5,443 nucleotides of DNA from Verrucomicrobiota bacterium (GCA_025360895.1 JANYBF010000514.1:1-5443); one strand, 5' to 3'. Positions 1 through 5,246 are shown, counted from the stretch's first letter. Program-made: numbers and translations. Notes: a model not told the origin generated them from the sequence alone.

Positions 1-335
1 CCGTCCATCACCGGCAGATGGCGGATCCGATGCTCCGTCATCAACCGCAAGCATTCCTCCACCGTATGGTCGGGGCTCACGGACACCACCTGGCCCGAAA
101 GAATGTCCCGCACTGGCGTGTCCTTGGAGGATCGACCTTTCAAGGCAATTTTGCGGGTGTAATCACGCTCCGAAAGCACGCCCAAAAGCCGCCCCTCTTT
201 GGCGACCAGCAGCGCGCCCACATTTTTTTCGGCCATCAGTTGGATCGCTTCGAGCACCGTGGACTCCGGCGTGATACTCCAGACGGTGTCACCTTTTTGG
301 GTTAAAATTTCACGAATGGGAATAGCGTGGCTCAT
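1..335 (-). CDS. Paired CBS-domain protein, 5' part (runs off left edge)
   Basis: The reverse strand from an ATG at 335-333 gives 111 residues before the window ends. It begins MSHAIPIREIL and reads as two cystathionine-beta-synthase (CBS) domains. CBS1 covers about residues 15-60, with the motif NVGALLV (38-44) and the closing LGVLSERDY (51-59). CBS2 starts near residue 75 (VRDIL, then VVSVSPDHTVEECLRLM) and reaches HRIRHLPVMD (102-111) at the edge. Small stand-alone CBS-pair proteins of this type are usually about 140-150 residues, so roughly 30 residues should be missing. In the family, CBS pairs bind adenine nucleotides (AMP, ATP, SAM) and act as regulatory or energy-sensing modules; the ligand here cannot be read from the sequence. 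AGGAG placed 7 nt before the ATG fixes the start. The protein has no signal peptide or membrane segment in the visible part, so it is expected to be cytosolic. The domain call is firm; the biological role is unknown. Confidence 0.93.
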   Translation of the reverse strand, partial: MSHAIPIREILTQKGDTVWSITPESTVLEAIQLMAEKNVGALLVAKEGRLLGVLSERDYTRKIALKGRSSKDTPVRDILSGQVVSVSPDHTVEECLRLMTEHRIRHLPVMD

Positions 336-342
336 GATCAAA

Positions 343-347
343 CTCCT
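343..347 (-). promoter_or_regulatory. Ribosome binding site of the CBS gene
   Basis: The plus strand reads CTCCT, i.e. AGGAG on the minus strand, 7 nt upstream of the ATG at 335-333. It is the clearest Shine-Dalgarno sequence before a gene start in the window; most other starts here have none, so it firmly fixes this one. Confidence 0.85.
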
Positions 348-525
348 GAATTGTGTGTGTGGGTGACACTGGCTGACCAAGCATCGCCATCAAAGGCACG
401 CGCGCCGGGCAACACGGGCGGAACTTCCGAACACGGCCGCATCCGTTGACTGATTCAAACGATGGCTGTGACATACCGCCAATCGTATCACAAGGATCAA
501 AGCCTGAACACAACAAATATTCCCC

Positions 526-539
526 GTGAAACTTTTCAC
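526..539. promoter_or_regulatory. Perfect palindrome GTGAAA-CT-TTTCAC, operator-like
   Basis: Positions 526-531 (GTGAAA) and 534-539 (TTTCAC) are exact inverted repeats around a 2-nt centre. Such compact symmetry is typical of sites for dimeric regulators. It lies about 190 nt upstream of the CBS start. No regulator is encoded nearby and only one copy was seen, so the regulatory role is a guess. Confidence 0.3.
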
Positions 540-651
540 TCACAGGCAGGTATCCATCTTGCCCCCTCCTGATGCGCATGCTGCCTAGCGTTGGAGCGTT
601 GCGTTTACGCGGCGGGCGCAACGGCGACCCCAAATCCTGCCGTCTGGAAAC

Positions 652-666
652 GTCTTCTGGGAAGAC
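652..666. repeat. Small perfect hairpin GTCTTC-TGG-GAAGAC
   Basis: A 6-bp stem (652-657 with 661-666) closes a 3-nt loop. No T-run follows on either strand, so it is not an intrinsic terminator. It lies 55 nt upstream of the candidate promoter at 721. Function is unknown. Confidence 0.35.
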
Positions 667-695
667 CTACAAGATGCTCACCTGTACGTCTGGCC

Positions 696-719
696 GCCTT
701 TCGAAGGCCTTTCGAAGGC
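696..719. repeat. Tandem 11-bp duplication forming two small hairpins
   Basis: GCCTTTCGAAG occurs twice head to tail (696-706 and 707-717). With the bases that follow, each copy reads GCCTT-TCG-AAGGC, a 5-bp stem with a 3-nt loop, and the junction makes the palindrome AAGGCCTT. The second copy abuts the TTGACA box at 721, so it could matter for that promoter, or it could be simple replication slippage. Confidence 0.5.
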
Positions 720-720
720 T

Positions 721-748
721 TTGACAACACTCCCAAGATCGCTATTCT
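721..748 (+). promoter_or_regulatory. Candidate sigma70 promoter, rightward
   Basis: A perfect -35 box TTGACA (721-726) is followed after 16 nt by TATTCT (743-748), a 4 of 6 match to the -10 consensus. Transcription would start near 755. It would run through the tRNA-like sequence (809-884) and then into the small membrane-protein gene at 941 and pabA, giving a leader of roughly 185 nt. No better promoter was found for that gene pair. The call rests only on matches to consensus. Confidence 0.45.
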
Positions 749-808
749 CCGCACCCGAAGAGTCTGGTGCAGATGAAGACGGTTGGAGTCACACGATAAG
801 TCCCAAAA

Positions 809-884
809 ACGCCAAGGTAGGCGTGGCTGGCACTTCTCGTTTGCAATGAAAAGGTCGCAGTTTCGGATCCTGCCAGTTCCACCA
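809..884 (+). pseudogene. Degenerate tRNA-Ala(UGC)-like sequence with 3' CCA
   Basis: The 3' two thirds follow tRNA layout exactly. The anticodon arm is 835-839 with 847-851 around the 7-nt loop TTTGCAA (840-846), placing TGC at 842-844. A 5-nt variable loop AGGTC (852-856) follows, then a T arm GCAGT-TTCGGAT-CCTGC (857-873), the acceptor 3' strand CAGTTCC (874-880), discriminator A881 and CCA (882-884). Anticodon TGC, A73 and a T at the position equivalent to 70 fit tRNA-Ala. Several features argue against function: a C-A mismatch in the anticodon stem, G53 changed to T so the T stem loses its last pair, G where A58 should be, a shrunken D arm (GGTAGGCGTGGCTGGC), and no 5' strand that pairs with CAGTTCC. 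The 5' boundary is approximate. It could be a relic of a duplicated tRNA, an integration scar, or a tRNA-derived element. Confidence 0.6.
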
Positions 885-940
885 GCCTTCCGCCCACCAA
901 GCCACGGGAAAACTACCCACAAGACCACACACGGCCGATC

Positions 941-1411
941 ATGACCAAAACCAGCTTTCTCGCCCTCTGGAAACAAATTCTCCTCGTTTTCCTAGCCACG
1001 CTGCTCGGCTATGTGGCCGTCTTCAATTGGATTGAACATCGCCGACGCAAAAACGGGCCGTGGCAGATGACCTTCACCGAGCTTGCGGGCGTTCCCGCCA
1101 TCGTGGTGAATCAACCGGCGCTCCAGTTCACCAATATCACCATCGTTTTTGGCGGCGCGACCGCACAAACCAACCAGCCCCAAACCGTCGCCTTCGAACA
1201 CGGACGGCCCGCCCCCTTTGATCTGCCGTTCGGCAAATGTGTTTTTACCGATGCAATTTTCCTGCCCGGCACGGCGACCTGCGAGATATTCGGCCACGAA
1301 ATCCAACTTTTACCGCGCACGCTGACGATTGATCGCGTGGAACATCCGTGGCGCGCGGGAGAAAAAATCTTTTTGCCCAATCGTCCAACGGTTATAGTGC
1401 CAGCGAAGTGA
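941..1411 (+). CDS. Small membrane-anchored protein of unknown function
   Basis: The product has 156 residues. I do not recognise a family. Residues about 8-29 (ALWKQILLVFLATLLGYVAVF) form one hydrophobic segment, followed by a positively charged stretch HRRRK (33-37). A single N-terminal anchor is likely; the charges after the helix make its orientation uncertain, possibly with the rest in the cytoplasm. The remainder (about 115 residues) looks beta-rich, with alternating hydrophobic residues (IVVNQPALQFTNITIVFGG) and a C-terminal IFLPNRPTVIVPAK. Two cysteines (in KCVF and TCEIF) are present but form no CxxC motif. No Shine-Dalgarno sequence precedes the ATG, and no other in-frame start is close. 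Its stop at 1409-1411 is separated by one base from the pabA start, so the two are very likely co-transcribed and perhaps translationally coupled. That pairing is the only clue to its role and does not establish one. Confidence 0.8.
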   Translation: MTKTSFLALWKQILLVFLATLLGYVAVFNWIEHRRRKNGPWQMTFTELAGVPAIVVNQPALQFTNITIVFGGATAQTNQPQTVAFEHGRPAPFDLPFGKCVFTDAIFLPGTATCEIFGHEIQLLPRTLTIDRVEHPWRAGEKIFLPNRPTVIVPAK

Positions 1412-1412
1412 T

Positions 1413-1979
1413 ATGTTACTAGTGCTCGATAACTACGATTCGTTCACCTACAACCTCGTCCAGTATTTGGGCGAGCTGAAGGTGGAGATGCAGATTCATC
1501 GCAACGACCAGATCACGGTGGATCAAGTGCGCGCCCTCAAACCGGATCGCCTGCTCATTTCGCCCGGCCCGTGTTCGCCCAATGAATCTGGCCTCTCCAA
1601 TGAAATCATCCGCACTTTCAGCCCGCACACCCCAACGCTCGGAGTGTGCCTCGGCCACCAGTGCATCGGTCATGTGTTTGGCGCGACCGTCGTCGTCAAT
1701 TACCGCATGATGCATGGCAAGACCTCGCCCATTAAGCATAACGGGAAGGATTTATTCGCGGGCATGCCGAACCCGTTTCCGGCCACGCGATATCACTCGC
1801 TCGTCATCCAGCGCGATTCCATCCCCGATTGTCTGGAGATCACCGCCGAGACCGACGAAGGCGAAATCATGGGCGTGAAGCACAAGCAGTATCCGATCTG
1901 GGGCGTGCAGTTCCATCCGGAGAGCATCCTCACCGAAAGTGGACGGATGATAATGGCTAACTTCCTGAAATTAAAATAG
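1413..1979 (+). CDS. pabA: Anthranilate/aminodeoxychorismate synthase glutamine amidotransferase subunit (PabA/TrpG)
   Basis: This is a 188-residue class I (triad-type) glutamine amidotransferase of full family length. It opens with the hallmark LLVLDNYDSFTYNLVQYLG. It carries the oxyanion-region motif LISPGPCSPNESG (48-60), the nucleophile elbow GVCLGHQ with Cys79, the MHGKTS motif (100-105) and the closing WGVQFHPES, giving His168 and Glu170 of the triad. It hydrolyses glutamine and channels ammonia to a chorismate-binding partner, TrpE for anthranilate (tryptophan) or PabB for 4-amino-4-deoxychorismate (folate). Many bacteria use one such subunit for both. No trpE, trpD or pabB lies in the window, so the choice of symbol is provisional. 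It starts one base after the preceding stop with only a weak purine stretch (GCGAAG) as ribosome binding site, which suggests coupled translation. The active-site residues all appear intact. Confidence 0.95.
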   Translation: MLLVLDNYDSFTYNLVQYLGELKVEMQIHRNDQITVDQVRALKPDRLLISPGPCSPNESGLSNEIIRTFSPHTPTLGVCLGHQCIGHVFGATVVVNYRMMHGKTSPIKHNGKDLFAGMPNPFPATRYHSLVIQRDSIPDCLEITAETDEGEIMGVKHKQYPIWGVQFHPESILTESGRMIMANFLKLK

Positions 1980-1992
1980 CGTCGGTCGCGGC

Positions 1993-2394
1993 CTATCGGT
2001 CCCGAACTTCATCGCCCTTGCGGGCTTCACCGGAAACCAGGTCGGCCACGGTGTTGTGATCCCGCTGGGGTCCGGTGATTTTCACCTCCCCCACTTTGAG
2101 ACCTTGTCGGAAAACGAACATTACCAGTTCATTGGCGGGTAAGTGGCCGATGGGAAAATCCAAGACGACAAACCGCCCCGCGTCATTGTAAACTGAAACC
2201 CGCCCCGTCAAAACTGTGTCCGGCGTGACGATGGACTGGTCCCCAATTTTGGTTTTGCTGACAGGCGATACAGCTTCGAGTGACGGCACACCGGTGGACG
2301 CACCAGGCAATGGCTGGAAAACCGGCTCTGTTTTGGCCGCGCAACCACTAACCCACACGGCAGCGAGCAACAGCATTGCAAGGGGCAATCTCAT
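1993..2394 (-). CDS. Small predicted lipoprotein of unknown function
   Basis: Starting at the ATG at 2394-2392 gives 133 residues. The N-terminus MRLPLAMLLLAAVWVSGCAAK is a classic signal peptide with lipobox VSGC, so Cys18 is the likely lipidated residue. The frame is open further upstream to 2517, but that would put about 41 residues before the signal peptide and run into the divergent gene's promoter, so I reject it. After a Pro/Ser/Thr-rich linker, the C-terminal 70 residues form a compact domain: LTGRVSVYNDAGRFVVLDF, then LPANELVMFVFRQGLKVGEV, KITGPQRDHNTVADLVSG and EARKGDEVR. This pattern (an OB-like or SH3-like beta-barrel ending in 'G..GDEV') recurs in small lipoproteins I recall from Verrucomicrobiota, but I know no function. 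It would sit in the periplasm, attached to a membrane. It is convergent with pabA, with 13 bp between the stops, and no hairpin terminator is visible in that gap. Confidence 0.85.
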   Translation of the reverse strand: MRLPLAMLLLAAVWVSGCAAKTEPVFQPLPGASTGVPSLEAVSPVSKTKIGDQSIVTPDTVLTGRVSVYNDAGRFVVLDFPIGHLPANELVMFVFRQGLKVGEVKITGPQRDHNTVADLVSGEARKGDEVRDR

Positions 2395-2400
2395 GCCGGC

Positions 2401-2429
2401 AGTTAAACCGGCACAACCCCAACGGTCAA
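2401..2429 (-). promoter_or_regulatory. Candidate promoter of the lipoprotein gene
   Basis: On the minus strand TTGACC (2429-2424) is followed after 17 nt by TTAACT (2406-2401), a 3 of 6 match to a -10 box. The predicted start of transcription falls at about 2394, i.e. on or next to the ATG, which would make the transcript leaderless or nearly so; no Shine-Dalgarno sequence is seen. The -35 match is good, the -10 poor. Confidence 0.33.
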
Positions 2430-2488
2430 TCACGAAGCCAGGCGTTGTGGTAGCCACTTGGAAAATCCAACTGGAATGCCATTGACCG
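2423..2488. repeat. 8-bp inverted repeat CGGTCAAT...ATTGACCG in the divergent promoter
   Basis: CGGTCAAT (2423-2430) and ATTGACCG (2481-2488) are exact reverse complements separated by 50 nt. Each arm contains TTGACC on its outward-reading strand, so the arms coincide with the putative -35 boxes of the two divergent genes. The sequence between them also holds a small hairpin, TTGGA-AAA-TCCAA (2458-2470). Confidence 0.45.
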
Positions 2489-2510
2489 CCACGATCATCC
2501 AAGGTAACAA
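2482..2510 (+). promoter_or_regulatory. Candidate sigma70 promoter of the DUF1080 gene
   Basis: TTGACC (2482-2487; 5 of 6 to TTGACA), a 17-nt spacer and TAACAA (2505-2510) predict a transcript start near 2517. The ATG at 2530 would then have a short leader. This placement supports the ATG at 2530 and argues against the upstream in-frame ATG at 2458, which lies ahead of the promoter. Confidence 0.42.
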
Positions 2511-2529
2511 CTCGCAAATCATTTCACCC

Positions 2530-3225
2530 ATGCACCTGTTTTCACGCCACCAACTTTTGGTAATTCCCTTGATTGCGGCGACCTGCCTGCTCTGCGCGCG
2601 TGCCACCGATCGCGAAACCAGCGACTGGAAACCACTTTTCGACGGCAAGACGACGGCGGGTTGGCGTGCTTATGGCCGGCCGGACTTTCCGCAGCGCGGA
2701 TGGAACGTGGAAGACGGCTGTCTGCACTTGGCCGCAAATGGCGGCGGTGGCGACATTATCACCCTGAACCAGTTCACAGATTTCGAACTGGAATGGGAAT
2801 GGCGGATTACTCTCAAAGGCAACAACGGCATCAAGTATCTGGTCACCGAGGCCCGGCCCAAATCACCGGGCCACGAATATCAGATGGTGGATGATACCAC
2901 CGAGTCCGGCCCGCAACATCAAACGGCTTCGTTTTATGACGTGTTGCCACCACAAACCAAACCCCGAGTCCATCCGCCGGGGGAATGGAACCAATCGCGC
3001 CTCGTGATTCGCGGCCCGCACGTTGAGCACTGGTTGAACGGCGAAAAAGTTCTCACCTATGAGTTGGGCAGCCGGGAGTTGTTGGCGGCCATTGCGAAAA
3101 GCAAATTCAAGGACGCCCAGGGTTTTGGCGAAAAAGTCAAAGGGCCGATCCTGCTGACCGATCACCATGGTGAAACTTGGTTTCGTAACATCAAGATTCG
3201 TGAGTTCTCCACCTCAACCCGTTAA
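2530..3225 (+). CDS. Secreted DUF1080 protein (3-keto-disaccharide hydrolase family)
   Basis: Using the ATG at 2530, the product has 231 residues. Residues 1-26 form a signal peptide (HQLLVIPLIAATCLLCARA) with a likely cut after ARA, so the protein is exported. The mature part is a DUF1080 domain. It starts at W33 with the diagnostic WKPLFDGKTTAGWRAYG (33-49) and continues with WNVEDGCLHL (58-67), GGDIITLNQFTDFELEWEWRI (74-93), GNNGIKYLV (97-105), GHEYQMVDD (114-122), GEWNQSRLVIRG (151-162), VEHWLNGEKVLTYE (165-178) and the final LLTDHHGETWFRNIKIRE (208-225). The fold is a concanavalin-like beta-sandwich. Characterised members hydrolyse 3-keto-disaccharides or 3-keto-glycosides, and these proteins are abundant in Verrucomicrobiota and Planctomycetota. 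Its own substrate is not evident and no oxidoreductase partner (GFO/IDH/MocA) is adjacent. An ATG at 2458 would prepend 24 residues before the signal peptide, so it is unlikely. The 3' end overlaps the convergent transporter gene by 12 bp. Confidence 0.92.
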   Translation: MHLFSRHQLLVIPLIAATCLLCARATDRETSDWKPLFDGKTTAGWRAYGRPDFPQRGWNVEDGCLHLAANGGGGDIITLNQFTDFELEWEWRITLKGNNGIKYLVTEARPKSPGHEYQMVDDTTESGPQHQTASFYDVLPPQTKPRVHPPGEWNQSRLVIRGPHVEHWLNGEKVLTYELGSRELLAAIAKSKFKDAQGFGEKVKGPILLTDHHGETWFRNIKIREFSTSTR

Positions 3226-4191
3226 TCCGATCGGCTTGGCCTCCGACATCTGACCGAGCACAACGCCCGTGGCGATAAACAACAGCGCCACCCAAAACGT
3301 CGGGGTCGCCGCTTCCCCCAGGCAAAAATACGCCCACGTCATCGTGCTCAACGGAATCAAATTATTGAACAAGAACACCCGGCTCGTCGGCCAGTAGCGC
3401 AACGCTTGATTCCACAAGCCGAACGCCACGACCCCGCCGGCGACGACGCAGTATGCTTGCACCCCGAGCAGTTTCAGATTCAGTGGCAAACTGGTGCGCG
3501 CCACTTCGATCAGTCCAAACGGCAGCAGCCACACCCCCGCCCGCCACATCGTGTGCGCCGTGACTTCCGCCCCGTTCAAGGTCTTGGTCAATTTTCGACT
3601 CTGCCGGCCGTAATTGGTCCACAACACACTCGCCGCGAAAGCCAACAATTCTCCTCGTAAATTTAGTGAACTGGTCTTCAGCGACGGCCACAGCAATACG
3701 CCAACGCCAATGAGCGCCAGCAGCGCGGCCAGATAACGACGTGGTTGACGGGCGGTGGGATCGTCGTGCGCCTCCCACAATAGCGCCCAAACCGGTGATG
3801 CCCCAAGATAAAGCGCCATGTGCGATGCGGAAGTGAAACGCAGGGCGCCATTAAACGCGACGATGTACGCGGCCAAGCTCAAACCACCCTGCCACCAAAG
3901 TTGCCGCTTCATTGCCCGCGTTGGCGTGACGTAAGTTCCGAACCAGTTCGTCACCCGCAGCAATCCGAGCAATAAAAATCCGGCGCAAAGAAAGCGCGTT
4001 CCGCCCGTCCAAACCGGGGGCCACGAACCAACTAGCCATTTCGTGCCAACATTGTTGCCGCCCCACAAGACGACCGCGAACACGAGGATGGCGGCCAGCG
4101 CCGTTGAGTTTTTGGAAGAAAACACCGCGCGAGTTAGCCAGTCCGCCAACGCGAAGGCCAGAATGGATTTTTCCAGGGCCGACGGACGCAT
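3214..4191 (-). CDS. EamA/DMT-family transporter, ten predicted helices
   Basis: From the ATG at 4191 the product has 325 residues. It shows two tandem EamA halves with about ten hydrophobic segments, near residues 31-48, 62-78, 101-116, 125-139, 152-168, 180-194, 216-232, 245-261, 271-289 and 299-314. First-half landmarks are VLWGGNNVGTKWLV (42-54) and FTSASHMALYLGASPVWALL (119-138); second-half landmarks are LLAFAASVLWTNYG (182-195) and NNLIPLSTMTWAYFCLGE (276-293), matching the usual 'P..a.l.a...lgE' ending of EamA repeats. The family exports or imports small metabolites through the inner membrane; the substrate cannot be predicted. The start is uncertain. The frame stays open upstream to a TTG at 4209 inside a G-rich tract, and a GTG at 4125 would give 303 residues, closer to the usual 290-310. 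The ATG at 4191 follows a purine-rich GGGGGACGG stretch. It is convergent with the DUF1080 gene and divergent from the DUF3445 gene. Confidence 0.92.
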   Translation of the reverse strand: MRPSALEKSILAFALADWLTRAVFSSKNSTALAAILVFAVVLWGGNNVGTKWLVGSWPPVWTGGTRFLCAGFLLLGLLRVTNWFGTYVTPTRAMKRQLWWQGGLSLAAYIVAFNGALRFTSASHMALYLGASPVWALLWEAHDDPTARQPRRYLAALLALIGVGVLLWPSLKTSSLNLRGELLAFAASVLWTNYGRQSRKLTKTLNGAEVTAHTMWRAGVWLLPFGLIEVARTSLPLNLKLLGVQAYCVVAGGVVAFGLWNQALRYWPTSRVFLFNNLIPLSTMTWAYFCLGEAATPTFWVALLFIATGVVLGQMSEAKPIGLTG

Positions 4192-4436
4192 CCGTCCCCC
4201 GCCCCCCAAAACGAGCGGGGTTGGTGTTCGGTGTTCCGCGTTTGCGCGGCCGGGGTGTCAATCCACCGGGACCGCCTACAGGCGGAACTCCAAACGGGGG
4301 GGGGCAGTGGCCGGCATGGGGCTTCCCTTGCCGATTGGTGGGAGATTTTTCTACCGGATACGGCATTGTGAATCCTTCGCCTTATCGTCAGCCTATTGCC
4401 GGCCCGGTGACCGACGCTCGGTTGCCGCGCCCACCC
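4192..4436. other. Intergenic region between divergent transporter and DUF3445 genes
   Basis: These 245 nt hold the nested inverted-repeat element (4196-4304) and about 130 nt of unremarkable sequence before the DUF3445 gene. The plus-strand frame is open throughout, back to 4104, but its translation (VPRLRGRGVNPPGPPTGGTP...) is simply the repeat read as protein. No convincing promoter was found for either flanking gene, and no terminator is needed between divergent genes. Confidence 0.55.
4196..4304. repeat. GC-rich nested inverted-repeat element flanked by C and G tracts
   Basis: The core is bounded by GTTCGGTGTTCCGCG (4226-4240) and the reverse complement of GTTTGGAGTTCCGCC (4281-4295), which match at 12 of 15 positions. 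Inside are two further hairpins, CCGCG-TTTG-CGCGG (4236-4249) and CCGCCT-AC-AGGCGG (4272-4285). A 7-bp tandem duplicate GGTGTTC lies at 4223-4236. Outside the core, CCCCCGCCCCCC (4196-4207) and a run of nine G (4296-4304) can also pair. The minus-strand translation reads GVPPVGGPGG...RGTPN, a pattern I recall from dispersed intergenic repeats in Pedosphaera-type genomes. Only one copy is in the window, so repetitiveness is inferred, not seen. Confidence 0.6.
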
Positions 4437-5246
4437 ATGATGACCCTGGCAGAATTGTTTCCGGACAACGATTACCGATTCCAACTCCGCTTCGAGCGCG
4501 GTGAGCCAGCGGATTTCTTTGCCCCAACCCTGAAGCACAACGAAGTGGTCGTCGAGCGCCAACGTTGGTTGCGCCGCGAGCCGGACACCTACGCGACGCT
4601 TTTACCACCCGGGGAAGCCCTCCTGGAAGAAGCCATCGAACTGGCGGGCGTTTGGAATGGATTCGCAGCACCCAATTCAACGACGGCATGGCAAAAATGC
4701 CTGGCACTCGGAGCGTTTTGGGAAGCGGACTACCTTTTGCTCAAGGCTGACGCCGATGGTGCGATCCGGCTCTATGGCGGCTGCCTTTGCTTTCCTTCCT
4801 CGTGGCGCTTGAGCGACAAGCTCGGCCAGCCGATTGAATTCATCCACGGTCCTGTGCCCGGTTTGAATGCACACATCGGCCCGGCCATTCATAAATTTCT
4901 CGCCAACCTCAAACCCGGCACGGCATCGCTACGCCATAACTGGGGCTTGGCCCGCTCGCCGGAATTGAATCACCACCCGGACCGCGCGTTGCCTCGCTTG
5001 GACGCGACCGTTGGCGCGGACGAAGTCTGGCTGCGCGTGGAACATCAGGCATTGGTGGCGCTGCCGAAATCAGGCGGAATTCTGTTTGGCATCCGCGTGG
5101 TGAACCATTCGCTGAACGAAGTAAAGGCGGACCCCGTGGCTACTGCCCGTTTGTGTCGGGCGCTGGAAACGATGCCGAAGGAAATGGCGCGCTATAAAGG
5201 CGTGGCCTCGGCGCGCGAACGAATCCTCCTGCTCCTACGTCCGTGA
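4437..5246 (+). CDS. DUF3445 / heme-dependent oxidative N-demethylase alpha-subunit-like protein
   Basis: From the ATG pair at 4437-4442 the product has 269 residues and belongs to the DUF3445 (HODM_asu-like) family. The hallmarks are in order: YRFQLRFERGE (13-23), WEADYLLLKAD (95-105), GGCLCFPSSWRLSDKLGQPI (114-133) running into HGPVPGLN (137-144), HNWGLARSPELNHHP (167-181), VWLRVEHQALVALPKSG (197-213) with ILFGIR, and the closing MPKEMARYKG (246-255). The characterised member is the heme-binding alpha subunit of a Pseudomonas dimethylamine oxidative demethylase with a PAS-like fold; it also needs flavin and iron-sulfur reductase parts, none of which is encoded here. The activity of this homologue is therefore unproven. 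No signal peptide or membrane segment is present, so it should be cytosolic. No Shine-Dalgarno sequence precedes the ATGs. An in-frame GTG at 4368 would add 23 residues, rich in Pro and Arg, and seems less likely. It stands alone, divergent from the transporter. Confidence 0.92.
   Translation: MMTLAELFPDNDYRFQLRFERGEPADFFAPTLKHNEVVVERQRWLRREPDTYATLLPPGEALLEEAIELAGVWNGFAAPNSTTAWQKCLALGAFWEADYLLLKADADGAIRLYGGCLCFPSSWRLSDKLGQPIEFIHGPVPGLNAHIGPAIHKFLANLKPGTASLRHNWGLARSPELNHHPDRALPRLDATVGADEVWLRVEHQALVALPKSGGILFGIRVVNHSLNEVKADPVATARLCRALETMPKEMARYKGVASARERILLLLRP

Larger units (their letters stand above)
336..940. other. 605-nt intergenic region without a convincing protein gene
   Basis: Open frames exist here on both strands, but their translations are rich in Arg, Pro and Gly, have no recognisable domain, and either overlap the strong CBS start or run antisense through the tRNA-like sequence. 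What can be seen instead is a 14-bp palindrome (526-539), a 6-bp hairpin (652-666), a tandem 11-bp duplication of small hairpins (696-719), a rightward promoter (721-748) and a degenerate tRNA-like sequence (about 809-884). Part of the region must serve as leader and promoter for the CBS gene leftward and for the 941-1979 pair rightward. I could not place a convincing promoter for the CBS gene. Confidence 0.6.

Noticed and set aside
556..580. Tiny leader-peptide frame on the minus strand after AGGAGGGGGCAAG
   Set aside because: Although the ribosome binding site looks strong, the frame is only five codons (M-D-T-C-L) with no attenuator hairpins or codon bias to support a regulatory role.
826..846. 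sigma54 promoter (TGGCAC...TTTGCA)
   Set aside because: The GG and GC dinucleotides are separated by 12 nt rather than the required 10, and the sequence is better explained as the anticodon arm of the tRNA-like sequence.
310..976. Open frames on the minus strand (310-633 and 605-976) as possible genes
   Set aside because: The first overlaps the well-supported CBS start in another frame, and the second runs antisense through the tRNA-like sequence and over the start of the 941 gene. Neither has a recognisable domain or a ribosome binding site for a convincing start; composition is Arg/Pro/Gly-rich.
2395..2517. Upstream start for the lipoprotein gene
   Set aside because: It would bury a textbook lipoprotein signal peptide 41 residues inside the protein and overlap the divergent promoter region.
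3362..3790. Second minus-strand frame inside the transporter gene
   Set aside because: It is an out-of-frame shadow of the EamA gene, whose frame alone shows ten hydrophobic helices and EamA motifs.
4104..4436. Long N-terminal extension of the DUF3445 gene
   Set aside because: The extra 111 residues are translated from the transporter's 5' end on the other strand and from the GC-rich repeat. Family similarity begins only near the ATG pair at 4437.
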